From the NCBI RefSeq assembly GCF_019656315.1, contig NZ_BPLU01000010.1:1-51545 (forward strand): a stretch of DNA of 51,545 bases, given 5' to 3'. Of this stretch, positions 26,401 to 36,058 are shown piece by piece (position 1 is the stretch's first letter; each line of letters opens with the position of its first letter). The notes under the pieces were generated by a model. That model was not told the DNA's origin. It ran no database searches and was given only the letters and a program-made list of their open reading frames with translations. Made by a program: the position numbers and the translations under genes. This DNA comes from Flavobacterium sp. UMI-01. Lineage in GTDB: Bacteria; Bacteroidota; Bacteroidia; Flavobacteriales; Flavobacteriaceae.

Positions 26401-26430
26401 ATATAGTATTTATTTTATTTGTATATACAA
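26398..26430 (-). promoter_or_regulatory. Promoter of the marR operon
   Basis: Minus-strand TTG (26428-26430), 22-nt spacer, TATATTTG (26398-26405). Both elements overlap a TTGTANNTACAA palindrome. Confidence 0.7.
26419..26430. promoter_or_regulatory. Palindrome, putative MarR operator O2
   Basis: TTGTATATACAA, a perfect 12-nt palindrome that includes the -33 TTG of the marR promoter. Same outer bases as O1. Confidence 0.6.
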
Positions 26431-26582
26431 GTTTTTGTTGTTTTAACATTTTATTTTGATAAAATACGGTTAGAAGCTTTATATACAGTTTTTTAATACT
26501 AAATAATTACAAAGTGTTAAAAAAAAGTACTAAATTTAGGGGTTACGAACATAGGGTATGGACTACAGGTAAGTTGGAGCGT

Positions 26583-29500
26583 ATGAAACAAAATAAACCT
26601 ACTATTGAAGAATTAGAATTTAAGATAGCTAATTTGGAATTGGTTATTGAAAAATTAAAAAACGAAGAAGGCAGTAAGTTGGATTCTAATACCGCAATTA
26701 CTCAAAATAGAGAAGTTGCTGAGCAAAGGAAACACATCTCATTTTTCGAAAGAATAACAGATGCTTTTATCGCATTAGATGCTAATTGGTGTTATACTTA
26801 TATGAACCAAAAAGCGGGAGAATATTTGGATCGCAATCCAAATGATATGATAGGCAAATGTATATGGGAGGTTTTCCCTAAAGCCAAAGAACTTCCTTTT
26901 TACGAGGCGTATCATGCAGCGTATGCAACACAATCGTACACTTATATCGAAGCCTATTATCCTTCTTATGATTTATGGTTTGAGAATCACATTTATCCTT
27001 CACCCGATGGTATTTCTGTATTTTTTAAGGATATTACCTTAAAGCGAAAAAATATTGATTTATTAGAATTAAGTGAGAAAAGGTTTCGTGCATTAGTCGA
27101 ACATAATGAAGAGATCATCTCGGTTATAGACCAAAACATGCAACCTGTTTATCGCAGTAAATCAATTGAAAAAATTACAGGTTGGACTACCCAAGAGCGA
27201 GGCAATTTAGCAGTAACAGAGTTTATTCATCCTGATTATTTGGATTATTTAAAAATTAAAATTCAAGAGTCCATTGAGCAACCAGATGTTTTGGTACCTA
27301 TATTGTTACAAGTAAAACATAAAAAGGGACATTATCTTTGGTTAGAAGGTACGCTAAATAATAAGTTAGAAGATGCAGCTGTAAAAGGTATTATTTTTAA
27401 TATCCGTGATGTTACTGAAAAAATCAATATAACTCATTCTTTAACAGAGGAGAGGGATAAGTTTTTAAAGATTGCTGCTACTTCACCCGGGTTAATCTAT
27501 TCTATGAAACAAGATACTGACGGAGCTATTAGTTTTCCTTATACTAGTGAAGCGCTCGGTTCTATATTTGGCTTGAATCATGACCAAATCGTTCAGCATC
27601 CCGAAACCATTTTTGAAAATATTCATCCGGATGATGTAAATGAGGTTTTAAAAAAAATAAAGAAAACGAAAAACGACTTGGTTCCATTGCATTGTGAGTA
27701 CCGATATCTTCATCCTACAAAAGGATGGTTATGGCATGAAGTGAACTCTTTGCCAGTAGTGGAACCCGATGGTGCAGTGGTGTGTCATGGCATCATTACA
27801 GACATTACCGAAAGGGTTTATGGAGAGCAAAAATTACTCAAATCCAATCGGCTTTATTTGTTTATCAGTCAGATTAATCAAATGATTGTCCAAACGACTA
27901 AGCAAGAAGTTTTATTTAACAAAGCTTGTCAAATAGCAGTGGATTTTGGGAAGTTTAAAATGGCATGTATTGGCATGTTGGATAAACCAAGCCAAATTTT
28001 TGTCCCTGTAGAAATAGCAAAATTAGATAGTGACTTTGATATAAAGCGTATTTGGGAGCAGAATTCGTTAAACCGACAACTTGCGGCAGTTATCTTGTCA
28101 AATGGGAAAAGCATTGTTTATAATGATTTAGAGAAAGAAACTGGGTTAGCAACACTAGCGGAAAGTGGTGTAAAATCCATGATGGCTTTGCCAATAAAAA
28201 AGTTTGGAAAAGTAGAAGGAGTATTTGTCTTTTGTGCGGATGAGGTTGATTTTTTTGATAAAGAAGAAGAAGGTTTATTAGAAGAGGCTACAGGAGATGT
28301 TTCATTTGCTTTAGAGTTATTTGACAAAGAAGCCTTGCGTAAAAAAGCCGAAAAAGAACTTATCGAAAGTGAAAAACGATACCATACCTTGACCGAGGTT
28401 TCTCCGGTAGGTATTTTTAGAACAGATTTGGACGGTATGATTTCGTATGTGAGTTCAAATATGCAATTGATGTCAGGGCTCACCTTTGAAGATTATGAAG
28501 AATGTGATTGGATAAAAGCTATTCATAGGGAAGATAGAGAAAATATTGCTGATTTATGGGTGCAATTAATACGTGAAAAAGAAGAAAAATCAGCTGAATT
28601 TCGTTTTGTTCGACCAGATGGTACTCTTATCTGGTTGTTGGGTAATGCCATCCCTCAAAAAGATGCTTCAAATCGTACAGTTGGTTTTATAGGTACGTTG
28701 ACTGATATTACCAGTCAAAAAATAGCTGAAGAAGAAATAAGCAAGGCCAACGAACGTTTCGAAATGATTTCTTCGGCTTCTAATGATGTTATTTTTGAAT
28801 TGGATTTTAAGAATAATAAAAGCTGGCATAATAAAATTCATGATGAAATATTGGATTCATTTGATGAAAGATTGTCAACGGAAGAAAATCGAGAATTGTG
28901 GAGAACACGATTGCATCCAGAGGATAAAGAGCGTGTATTGACTTCGCTTAAAGAAACCTATGAAAGTGATGCTACAACTTGGTCATCAGAGTTTAGGTTT
29001 TTAAAGAAAGATGGGCAATACGGGACTTTTTATGAGCGTATAATTATCATTAGAGACGAAAAGGGAAGGGTTGAAAAATTAATAGGCTCCATGATGGATG
29101 TCTCTGAAATAAAAAAAGCAGAGGAAGAACTTAGAGTGCTCTATCGCAGGTTAGAAGGCGTTTTTGATGCACTACCCGATATGTTATTTGAAGTTGCGGG
29201 AAATGGAACAATCAAAAATTATCATTCGCATCGTGATGAACTTTTGACAATGCCAGCAGAACAGTTTTTGGGTAGAAAATACAATGAAATTTTGCCGCCA
29301 GAAGCGGCTAAAATATGTGGAATTGCCTTAAAGGAAGCCGATGATAAAGGATATTCAACAGGAAAACGTTATTGGTTGGATTTGCCTATAGGAAAACATT
29401 GGTTTGAATTGTCGGTGTCTAAATTAGAAAGTAAAGGGGATACGGACTCCCTTTTTATAATTCTTTCTCGTAATATAACTTCAACAAAAAAAATAGAAGA

Positions 29501-31076
29501 CTCTTTAGTAAAAAGTAAAAGAAGGTACAGAGGCTTATTAGGGAATTTAGATGCTGCTATTATTGTATTTGCACCAGATACATCCATTCTCATGAGTAAC
29601 AATAAAGCGGCAGAGTTATTCAGTATTAATTTAGAGAATAAAGTAGCCTTAAAGGAACTTTTTGAGCAATTAATTTTTCTAGACGAAAAACAAAATGAAT
29701 TATCTTTTGCTAATTATCCATTAAATAGAATCATACGAACCAATAAATCCATAAAAAATGTCACTATTGCTATTAAAAATCCTACTATTAAAAAAGTTGT
29801 TTGGGTTTTGGTAAATGGATTTCCGTTATGGAATGAAAAGGGTGAAATAGACGAAATTGTTATTAGTTTCATTGATATTACGGAACAAAAAGTGATGGAA
29901 TATGAAATTAAAAAAGCTAAAGAACAAGCCGAAGCGGCTAATAAAGCAAAAACGGACTTTTTGGCTAATATGAGCCATGAAATCAGGACTCCTTTGAATG
30001 GGATTATTGGTTTTTCCCATTTGTTATCTGAATCCAATTCAATCGAAAACCAGCGGGATTACTTAAGAACTATTAATGAATCGGCGACGACATTAATGCA
30101 AATTGTCAATGATGTACTAGATTTTTCTAAAATTGAATCGGGTAATCTTGAATTAGAGTTAGAGGAGGTTAATTTGGGGCAACTATGCAATCAAACCATT
30201 TCTTTATTTAAACATCAAGCCAGCCAAAAAGCGATTGATTTGGTATTGGATTTCGATAAAAACATACCCGAAATTATTTTAGCTGACGCTGTTCGATTAA
30301 AGCAAATATTAGTGAATTTGGTAGGGAATGCATTGAAATTTACTGAAATTGGTGAAGTTAGATTGGCCGTTTCTTTAGAAAAAGATGCTGACTCTAAGGC
30401 AAGAATTTACTTTTCTGTTAAGGATACTGGAATTGGTATTAAGTCATCCAATAATAAAAAGATTTTTAATTCATTTATTCAAGAAGATACTTCTACAAGT
30501 AGGAGATTTGGAGGGACTGGTTTGGGCTTGTCCATTTCGAATCAATTATTACACTTGATGAGTAGTAAATTGCATTTGAAATCAAAATTGGGCGTGGGGA
30601 GTACTTTTTATTTTACAGTTGAATTTGAAAAAGTTTTGGATAAAAAGAGCACTGCAAAAGAGGATACCATTAACGTTTTTCCGTCGGTATTAAAAATAGT
30701 GAGTTCAAAAACCATTTTATTAGTTGAAGACAATAAAATCAATATGGTGTTGGCCAAAACTTTGATTAAGAAAATAATGCCCAATTGTATTATACATGAA
30801 GCCTACAATGGTTTACAGGCCATTGAGGTATGCAAAAGAGAGAAAATTGATGTCATTTTTATGGATATCCAAATGCCTGTTAAAAATGGGTATGAAGCTT
30901 CATACGAAATTAGAAAAGATGAAAATTTTTCAAACGTCCCCATTATTGCTTTGACAGCAGGAATTTTGGTGGGTGAAAAAGAAAAGTGTTTTGAATTTGG
31001 TATGAATGATTATTTGTCAAAACCTATCATTTTTTCTGATTTAGAACAAGTACTAAGTAAATGGTGTGCCAATTAA
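26583..31076 (+). CDS. Soluble hybrid histidine kinase with seven PAS domains and one GAF domain
   Basis: Cytoplasmic sensor kinase of 1497 aa, no membrane segment. After a coiled-coil start, the order is PAS1 (about 49-152), PAS2 (164-279), PAS3 (289-411), GAF (420-583), PAS4 (596-716), PAS5 (722-844), PAS6 (852-970), PAS7 (977-1103), HisKA (about 1122-1190, H1132 in NMSHEIRTP), HATPase (1236-1350: NLVGNALKFTE, DTGIGI, GGTGLGLSIS) and receiver (1376-1492, D1428 in FMDIQMP). Signals are unknown; the many PAS domains suggest several inputs. The frame is open to a GTG at 26514, but MKQNKPTIEELE at 26583 looks like the usual start. No output regulator is adjacent; it is divergent from marR. Confidence 0.92.
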   Translation: MKQNKPTIEELEFKIANLELVIEKLKNEEGSKLDSNTAITQNREVAEQRKHISFFERITDAFIALDANWCYTYMNQKAGEYLDRNPNDMIGKCIWEVFPKAKELPFYEAYHAAYATQSYTYIEAYYPSYDLWFENHIYPSPDGISVFFKDITLKRKNIDLLELSEKRFRALVEHNEEIISVIDQNMQPVYRSKSIEKITGWTTQERGNLAVTEFIHPDYLDYLKIKIQESIEQPDVLVPILLQVKHKKGHYLWLEGTLNNKLEDAAVKGIIFNIRDVTEKINITHSLTEERDKFLKIAATSPGLIYSMKQDTDGAISFPYTSEALGSIFGLNHDQIVQHPETIFENIHPDDVNEVLKKIKKTKNDLVPLHCEYRYLHPTKGWLWHEVNSLPVVEPDGAVVCHGIITDITERVYGEQKLLKSNRLYLFISQINQMIVQTTKQEVLFNKACQIAVDFGKFKMACIGMLDKPSQIFVPVEIAKLDSDFDIKRIWEQNSLNRQLAAVILSNGKSIVYNDLEKETGLATLAESGVKSMMALPIKKFGKVEGVFVFCADEVDFFDKEEEGLLEEATGDVSFALELFDKEALRKKAEKELIESEKRYHTLTEVSPVGIFRTDLDGMISYVSSNMQLMSGLTFEDYEECDWIKAIHREDRENIADLWVQLIREKEEKSAEFRFVRPDGTLIWLLGNAIPQKDASNRTVGFIGTLTDITSQKIAEEEISKANERFEMISSASNDVIFELDFKNNKSWHNKIHDEILDSFDERLSTEENRELWRTRLHPEDKERVLTSLKETYESDATTWSSEFRFLKKDGQYGTFYERIIIIRDEKGRVEKLIGSMMDVSEIKKAEEELRVLYRRLEGVFDALPDMLFEVAGNGTIKNYHSHRDELLTMPAEQFLGRKYNEILPPEAAKICGIALKEADDKGYSTGKRYWLDLPIGKHWFELSVSKLESKGDTDSLFIILSRNITSTKKIEDSLVKSKRRYRGLLGNLDAAIIVFAPDTSILMSNNKAAELFSINLENKVALKELFEQLIFLDEKQNELSFANYPLNRIIRTNKSIKNVTIAIKNPTIKKVVWVLVNGFPLWNEKGEIDEIVISFIDITEQKVMEYEIKKAKEQAEAANKAKTDFLANMSHEIRTPLNGIIGFSHLLSESNSIENQRDYLRTINESATTLMQIVNDVLDFSKIESGNLELELEEVNLGQLCNQTISLFKHQASQKAIDLVLDFDKNIPEIILADAVRLKQILVNLVGNALKFTEIGEVRLAVSLEKDADSKARIYFSVKDTGIGIKSSNNKKIFNSFIQEDTSTSRRFGGTGLGLSISNQLLHLMSSKLHLKSKLGVGSTFYFTVEFEKVLDKKSTAKEDTINVFPSVLKIVSSKTILLVEDNKINMVLAKTLIKKIMPNCIIHEAYNGLQAIEVCKREKIDVIFMDIQMPVKNGYEASYEIRKDENFSNVPIIALTAGILVGEKEKCFEFGMNDYLSKPIIFSDLEQVLSKWCAN

Positions 31077-31382
31077 TTATATTTTAGCCTTATGTACAAT
31101 AGTATTGATAATTTCATTTTTGTCTAATACTCCTGATTGTTTCCATAAGGGTTCTCCATTTTGAAATAAAAGTAAGGTAGGTACGCTTCGAACTTGATAT
31201 TTTCCTGCGATGGAAGGGTTCTTGTCAATGTCAATTTTGATTATAGAGATTTGGTCTCCTAAACTGTCTTTCACTTCTTTTAGTATTGGGCTTAGTGTTT
31301 TACAAGGGCCGCACCAAGTGGCAAAAAAGTCAATAAGAACAGGTTTTTCACTGTTGATAATGGTATTAAAATTGCTATGCAT
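31077..31382 (-). CDS. Thioredoxin-like protein
   Basis: Small redox protein of 101 aa with the thioredoxin active site WCGPCK (C24, C27), PVLIDFFATW before it and the cis-proline in SVPTLLLF. It would reduce disulfides or persulfides in the cytoplasm. The ATG at 31382 gives a normal thioredoxin length; a longer frame to 31466 would overlap the DUF202 gene. It is the last gene of the persulfide-dioxygenase operon. Its stop codon directly abuts the stop of the kinase gene on the other strand, with no bases between. Confidence 0.92.
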   Translation of the reverse strand: MHSNFNTIINSEKPVLIDFFATWCGPCKTLSPILKEVKDSLGDQISIIKIDIDKNPSIAGKYQVRSVPTLLLFQNGEPLWKQSGVLDKNEIINTIVHKAKI

Positions 31383-31434
31383 AATCGAGGTTTTTAGGTT
31401 GGGAATAATGGATATAGAAGTCCATGAGAGACTT

Positions 31435-31824
31435 CTATTCTTGGTATTGGAGTTGATAATCTCCAATGTGTTTTCGGTTGTCTTGAATCATTCGTTTGTG
31501 ACGGAAATAATTTAGTATTCCAAAAAATAAAATAAACCCAGAAATTACAAAAAAGATAATTTCTACAAGTAAGCTATTTTCTATTTGGAGTAAATTTCGC
31601 GCGCTTAAAGCTACTATAGAAAAATACATGGCGGTGCGTAAAAAAGCCAAAAAAGTACTTTGATTGGCTAGTATCGTACGCTGTAAAGCTAGTTGTTCTC
31701 TGAGTATTAAGTCTTTTTTTAAAGTCTCAATCACTTTGTTTGGTCTTACAAGAGGTTCGCTGGCTTTTGATCTTCGCCTAAATTTCATGAGCTTAGCAAA
31801 ATTGAGTTTTGATAAAAAAATCAT
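31435..31824 (-). CDS. DUF202 membrane protein
   Basis: Small membrane protein of 129 aa. The DUF202 pattern REQLALQRTILANQSTFLAFLRTAM is in the middle, followed by two membrane helices (about 63-80 and 86-108). Function is not known. The start is uncertain: ATG at 31824 is used, but MKFRRRSK at 31788 is also possible. It lies 42 bp after the persulfide dioxygenase gene and 52 bp before thioredoxin, same strand, so it should be part of that operon. Confidence 0.8.
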   Translation of the reverse strand: MIFLSKLNFAKLMKFRRRSKASEPLVRPNKVIETLKKDLILREQLALQRTILANQSTFLAFLRTAMYFSIVALSARNLLQIENSLLVEIIFFVISGFILFFGILNYFRHKRMIQDNRKHIGDYQLQYQE

Positions 31825-31866
31825 AGGTTTCAATTTTTAATTTTGGAATACTAAAAATACGATTTT

Positions 31867-33288
31867 TTAATTCGATTTCAAAACTTTACTTTGGCAAACA
31901 AAATCAGTTTTAGGTATGTTGGTCTTGGCTATTGCAGCAAATCCGCCTTCAATTTCTGTAAAATTTCGAAAGCCTCTGGCTTGTAAAATAGAAGCTGCAA
32001 TCATGGAACGATATCCGCCACCACAATGCATATAAAAGTGCTCTTTTGGGTTGATTTCTTCAATCCAGTCGTTGATGTATGCGAGAGGTCGTAGGTAGGC
32101 ATCATTGATGTGTTCAGCATTGTATTCGTTCTCTTTACGTACATCAATCACTTTGCTTTTTCCTAATTCAAATTCTTTTTCAAAAGTTGTGGCAGTAATT
32201 CGATGTACACTATCTATTTCTTTATTTGCTTTTTGCCAAGATTCGAAGCCACCTTCTAAATGGCCAACAATATTGTCAAATCCTACGCGACTCAATCGGG
32301 TTACAGTTTCTTCTTCTTTTCCTGGAGCTGTGACAAGAATTATAGGTTGTTTTACATCTTCAATAAGTTCGCCAACCCATAACGCAAAACTTCCATCAAT
32401 ACCGATATTTATTGATTGAGGGATATGACCATCAGCAAATTCTTGGCTTTCTCTACTGTCTAAAATTAAAGCTCCTGTGTTTTCTGTAATAGTTTCAAAA
32501 TCAGAAACGTGTATGGCTTTCATTCCGTGGTTTAACACACTCTCAAAACTTTCATAACCTTGTTTGTTCATGGCGACATTCATGCCAAAGTAAGCAGGTG
32601 GAGGTGCTAAGCCATCAGTAACCTCCTTGATGAATTCAGCTTCAGTCATATTGGCTCTCAAAGCATAATTGGTTTCTTTTTGGTTTCCAATGGTAGATAC
32701 GGTTTCCTTACTCATGTTTTTACCACAAGCACTTCCTGCTCCGTGTGCAGGATAGACAATCACATCATCAGGTAATGTCATAATCTTATCACGAAGGGAA
32801 TGGTACAAAATTCCAGCCAATTCTTCTTGAGTCATAGAAGCTGCTTTTTGAGCTAAATCGGGTCTTCCTACATCACCTATGAATAGTGTATCGCCTGAAA
32901 AGATAGCGTGTTTTTTTCCTGACGAATCGAGGAGTAGGTAAGTAGTACTTTCCATAGTGTGACCAGGTGTATGAAGCGCTTGGATGGAGATGTCTCCAAT
33001 TTTGAATTCCTGACCGTCTTGGGCAATTATGGCTTCAAATTCAGGATTGGCATTGGGACCGTACACAATTGGAGCCTCCGTTTTTTTGCTTAAATCAATG
33101 TGTCCTGAAACAAAATCAGCATGGAAGTGGGTTTCAAAAACGTACTTTAATTTTACTTTATCGCGCTTTAATCTTTTCAAGTAAGGAGCTGTTTCTCGTA
33201 AAGGGTCAATGATGGCCGCTTCGCCATTTGATGTGATGTAATATGCGCCTTGGGCTAGGCAACCGGTGTATATTTGTTCGATTTGCAT
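31867..33288 (-). CDS. MBL-fold persulfide dioxygenase-like protein with two rhodanese domains
   Basis: Cytoplasmic 473-aa protein. Residues 1-230 form an ETHE1-type metallo-beta-lactamase domain with THFHADFVSGH (H54, H56, D58), H110, D133 and H182; such enzymes oxidise glutathione or other persulfides to sulfite. Two rhodanese domains follow. The first (about 258-357) has no cysteine at the catalytic position (ILVTAPGK), so it is probably inactive; the second (about 365-465) has C422 in MHCGGGYRS. The gene starts the operon with DUF202 and thioredoxin, from a promoter with a Crp/Fnr-type site in class II position. Confidence 0.9.
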   Translation of the reverse strand: MQIEQIYTGCLAQGAYYITSNGEAAIIDPLRETAPYLKRLKRDKVKLKYVFETHFHADFVSGHIDLSKKTEAPIVYGPNANPEFEAIIAQDGQEFKIGDISIQALHTPGHTMESTTYLLLDSSGKKHAIFSGDTLFIGDVGRPDLAQKAASMTQEELAGILYHSLRDKIMTLPDDVIVYPAHGAGSACGKNMSKETVSTIGNQKETNYALRANMTEAEFIKEVTDGLAPPPAYFGMNVAMNKQGYESFESVLNHGMKAIHVSDFETITENTGALILDSRESQEFADGHIPQSINIGIDGSFALWVGELIEDVKQPIILVTAPGKEEETVTRLSRVGFDNIVGHLEGGFESWQKANKEIDSVHRITATTFEKEFELGKSKVIDVRKENEYNAEHINDAYLRPLAYINDWIEEINPKEHFYMHCGGGYRSMIAASILQARGFRNFTEIEGGFAAIAKTNIPKTDFVCQSKVLKSN

Positions 33289-33313
33289 GATTTTATATTT
33301 TAATTTATATAAA

Positions 33314-33321
33314 CAAAGGTA
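33314..33321 (-). promoter_or_regulatory. -7 element of the persulfide dioxygenase operon
   Basis: Minus-strand TACCTTTG, 25 nt before the ATG, without a -33 TTG. Lack of the -33 element fits activator dependence. Confidence 0.65.
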
Positions 33322-33343
33322 GGGTAGTATTTGGTGTTATATA

Positions 33344-33357
33344 GTGACTAAAGTTAC
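33344..33357. promoter_or_regulatory. Putative Crp/Fnr-type site, persulfide dioxygenase/cydA intergenic
   Basis: GTGAC-TAAA-GTTAC, an interrupted palindrome. Exactly 22 nt separate it from the -7 element at 33314-33321; with the usual start point its centre is near -41.5. The same motif and spacing occur before tauE. The site also lies about 98 bp upstream of the cydA start point. Confidence 0.65.
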
Positions 33358-33437
33358 ATAATCTTAAAATGGTATGAAACCCTAAAATAATTCCAATTTT
33401 AAAAAGGATTCAAGTGGGTTTTCTAAATCGTTTAGGT

Positions 33438-33445
33438 TAAATTTG
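33438..33445 (+). promoter_or_regulatory. -7 element of cydA
   Basis: TAAATTTG, 26 nt before the cydA ATG. No TTG at the right -33 distance. Confidence 0.55.
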
Positions 33446-33471
33446 TGGCATAGTAATAAAACTCCTTTTCG

Positions 33472-34803
33472 ATGGAAGAAATGCTCTTTTACGACCGAAT
33501 GCAGTTTGCATTCACCATCACTTTTCATTATTTGTTTCCGCAATTGACTATGGGCCTTTCTTTGATTGTGGTTTATTTTAAATGGAAATTTTTACAAACA
33601 AACGACCCACATTATAATAAAGCCACGCATTTTTGGATGCGTATTTTTGCTCTTAATTTTGCCATGGGGGTTGTGACGGGTATCCCTATGGAGTTTCAAT
33701 TTGGTACCAATTGGGCCAAATTTTCAGAGCTCACAGGGGGTATTATTGGGCAAACATTAGCTATGGAAGGGATGTTTTCTTTTTTTCTTGAATCTTCCTT
33801 TTTGGGGATGTTTCTTTTTGGGGAGAAAATCATAGGACATCGTTGGCATTTTGTAACCGGCTTATTGATTTGTTTAGGGTCGTGGGCAAGCGGTTATTTG
33901 ATTATCGCTACACATTCTTGGATGCAACATCCAGTAGGGTATGAGGTGCTAGAGAATGGCAAATTTGTACTAACTAATTTTAAAGTACTCTTTACTAATT
34001 TATGGCTTTGGCCTTCGTATTTACACAATCAAGCGGCTTCGTTAGTGACCAGTTCGTTTGTTGTAGCGGGTATAGGAGCCTTTTATATTTTAAACAATCG
34101 CAATGTATCTTATGGGAAATTGTTTTTAAAAACCGGAGTAGTTTTTGGGTTGATTTCCAGTTTGGTAGTTGCAATGCCTACAGGAGATTTATTGGCTAAA
34201 AATATGGCAAAATACCAACCCGTTACTTTTGCAGCTATGGAGGGTATTTTTCATACCGAAGAAAAGGGAGCTGAGATTGTACTTATAGGGCAACCAGACG
34301 TAAAAGACAAAAAATTAGACAATAAAATTGCTGTTCCAAATGTGTTGAGTTTCTTGACTTATGGGAATTGGGATACTGAGATCAAAGGCCTTGATCAGTT
34401 TCCAGAAAACACGCATCCTACGAATATTTCGGGTTTATATTATGCCTATCATATTATGGTAGGATTAGGAACCTTATTCATCGGGATGACGGTGTTAGCG
34501 GCATTTCAATTGAGTCGAAATAAATTGTTTCAAACTAAATGGTTGTTGTGGTCGTTTCTATTCATGATGCCCTTTCCTTACATTGCGAATACAACAGGCT
34601 GGTACACTGCTGAATTAGGGCGTCAACCGTGGTTAGTATATAATTTATTGCGGACCGCCGATGGTGCTTCACCAACGGTTTCCTCTGGGAATACCCTGTT
34701 TACCTTGATGGGATTTGTAGGGCTGTATGCGCTTTTGGGGATGTTGTTCGCTATTTTGGTTGGGAAAATTATTTATAAAGGTCCTGACCCCACAGCGCAT
34801 TAA
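33472..34803 (+). CDS. cydA: Cytochrome bd ubiquinol oxidase subunit I
   Basis: Quinol:O2 oxidoreductase of the inner membrane, high oxygen affinity, insensitive to sulfide in studied bacteria. The 443-aa product keeps the heme ligands: H19 (TFHYLFPQLTMG), H185 (SYLHNQAAS) and M329 (HIMVGLG), plus E99 and E107 in MEGMFSFFLESSF, and the GRQPW motif. It is the short form without an extended Q-loop. Start from the ATG at 33472 gives H19 exactly as in E. coli. cydB follows after 94 bp. Confidence 0.96.
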   Translation: MEEMLFYDRMQFAFTITFHYLFPQLTMGLSLIVVYFKWKFLQTNDPHYNKATHFWMRIFALNFAMGVVTGIPMEFQFGTNWAKFSELTGGIIGQTLAMEGMFSFFLESSFLGMFLFGEKIIGHRWHFVTGLLICLGSWASGYLIIATHSWMQHPVGYEVLENGKFVLTNFKVLFTNLWLWPSYLHNQAASLVTSSFVVAGIGAFYILNNRNVSYGKLFLKTGVVFGLISSLVVAMPTGDLLAKNMAKYQPVTFAAMEGIFHTEEKGAEIVLIGQPDVKDKKLDNKIAVPNVLSFLTYGNWDTEIKGLDQFPENTHPTNISGLYYAYHIMVGLGTLFIGMTVLAAFQLSRNKLFQTKWLLWSFLFMMPFPYIANTTGWYTAELGRQPWLVYNLLRTADGASPTVSSGNTLFTLMGFVGLYALLGMLFAILVGKIIYKGPDPTAH

Positions 34804-34897
34804 TTAAAAAAAGGAGATCTAAAATCAATTTAGGATTTTCATAAATAACATAACTAAAATATGTTTTTCGTTCATCACAAAATAAAATAATTTGCTT

Positions 34898-35974
34898 ATG
34901 GAATTTTTTTGGTATATCGTTTTAATCTTCATATTAGGGACTTATTTGGTCTTGGATGGATATGATTTTGGTGCAGGAATTATCCATTTGTTTTTTGCCA
35001 AAAAAGAAAAAGATAAAAAAGCCATTACCAATGCTATTGGTCCTTTTTGGGATGCGAATGAAGTTTGGTTAATTGCGGGAGGAGGGGTGTTGTTTTATGC
35101 TTTTCCTACATTGTATGCCGCTTCTTTCAGTGGGTTTTATTTGCCTTTAATTATGATTTTATGGTTGCTTATATTTAGAGCAGTAGGTTTAGAATTGCGT
35201 GGGCAATTTCATCACCCTATGTGGGAAGCTGTTTGGGACAAGGCATTTGGAATTGCCAGTTTGTTATTGGCCTTGTTTTTTGGAATGGCCTTAGGGAATG
35301 TAGTCCGTGGAGTTAATTTAGGAATGGTAATCAATGGTGTTTCAACTCAAGAACCGCATTATTTTTTCTTGCCACTATGGAATGCTACCTTTAGTCCTAA
35401 AGCAGCTGAGTTAGGAATTATCGACTGGTTTACTTTGTTTTTAGGTGTGGTAAGTGTTGTTGCGTTGATGATTCATGGTGCTAATTGGATTATTTATAAA
35501 ACCAATTCAGACTTAAATCCCAAATTAAAAGAGGTTATTTATAAACTAAATTTTGTGCTTCTAGTTCTCGTTATCGTATCGATCTCGGTTTGGCATATTA
35601 TCGAAGAAGACCCCTTTCATAATTTTATAGCACATCCGCTTCTTTTTGTGTTTCCCTTAATCACTTTTATAGGGCTTTTTGGGCTTTTCAAAATCAAAAC
35701 GTTCAAGAAGGATGGAACGGGGTTTTTATTTTCTACTTTGTTTTTGGTTGGAGGCTTTACTTCTACGACGGCTTCTATTTTTCCTGAAGTTTTGCCTTCT
35801 ACGAATCGAGTTAATCCTTCGCTAACTATTTATAATGTTGCCAATGAAGCGTATGCACTATCAGTGGGGGTATATTGGTTTGCGATTGCGCTCGTATTAG
35901 TAATAGGTTATTTTGTGATTCAGTACAAAGTTTTTAGTGGTAAGATGGATGATGTAGGGTATGGCGAGCATTGA
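34898..35974 (+). CDS. cydB: Cytochrome bd ubiquinol oxidase subunit II
   Basis: Second membrane subunit of the bd oxidase, 358 aa with eight to nine helices. LGTYLVLDGYDFGAGI at the N-terminus and GPFWDANEVWLIAGGGVLFYAFP are characteristic. The ATG at 34898 is used in place of a TTG at 34892. It follows cydA on the same strand with no terminator between; no CydX or CydDC genes are adjacent. Confidence 0.96.
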   Translation: MEFFWYIVLIFILGTYLVLDGYDFGAGIIHLFFAKKEKDKKAITNAIGPFWDANEVWLIAGGGVLFYAFPTLYAASFSGFYLPLIMILWLLIFRAVGLELRGQFHHPMWEAVWDKAFGIASLLLALFFGMALGNVVRGVNLGMVINGVSTQEPHYFFLPLWNATFSPKAAELGIIDWFTLFLGVVSVVALMIHGANWIIYKTNSDLNPKLKEVIYKLNFVLLVLVIVSISVWHIIEEDPFHNFIAHPLLFVFPLITFIGLFGLFKIKTFKKDGTGFLFSTLFLVGGFTSTTASIFPEVLPSTNRVNPSLTIYNVANEAYALSVGVYWFAIALVLVIGYFVIQYKVFSGKMDDVGYGEH

Positions 35975-36058
35975 TTTTTAACATAAAACAAGAATTTAAT
36001 AATTGGAGTTCACAATTGGTTTTATTAAGTTATTGTTGAGGTGCTCTATTAGTAACCT

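Noticed and set aside
33344..33357. Crp/Fnr-type site as a direct cydA activator site
   Set aside because: It is about 98 bp upstream of the predicted cydA start, not at a preferred activator distance, so only its role for the divergent operon is claimed.
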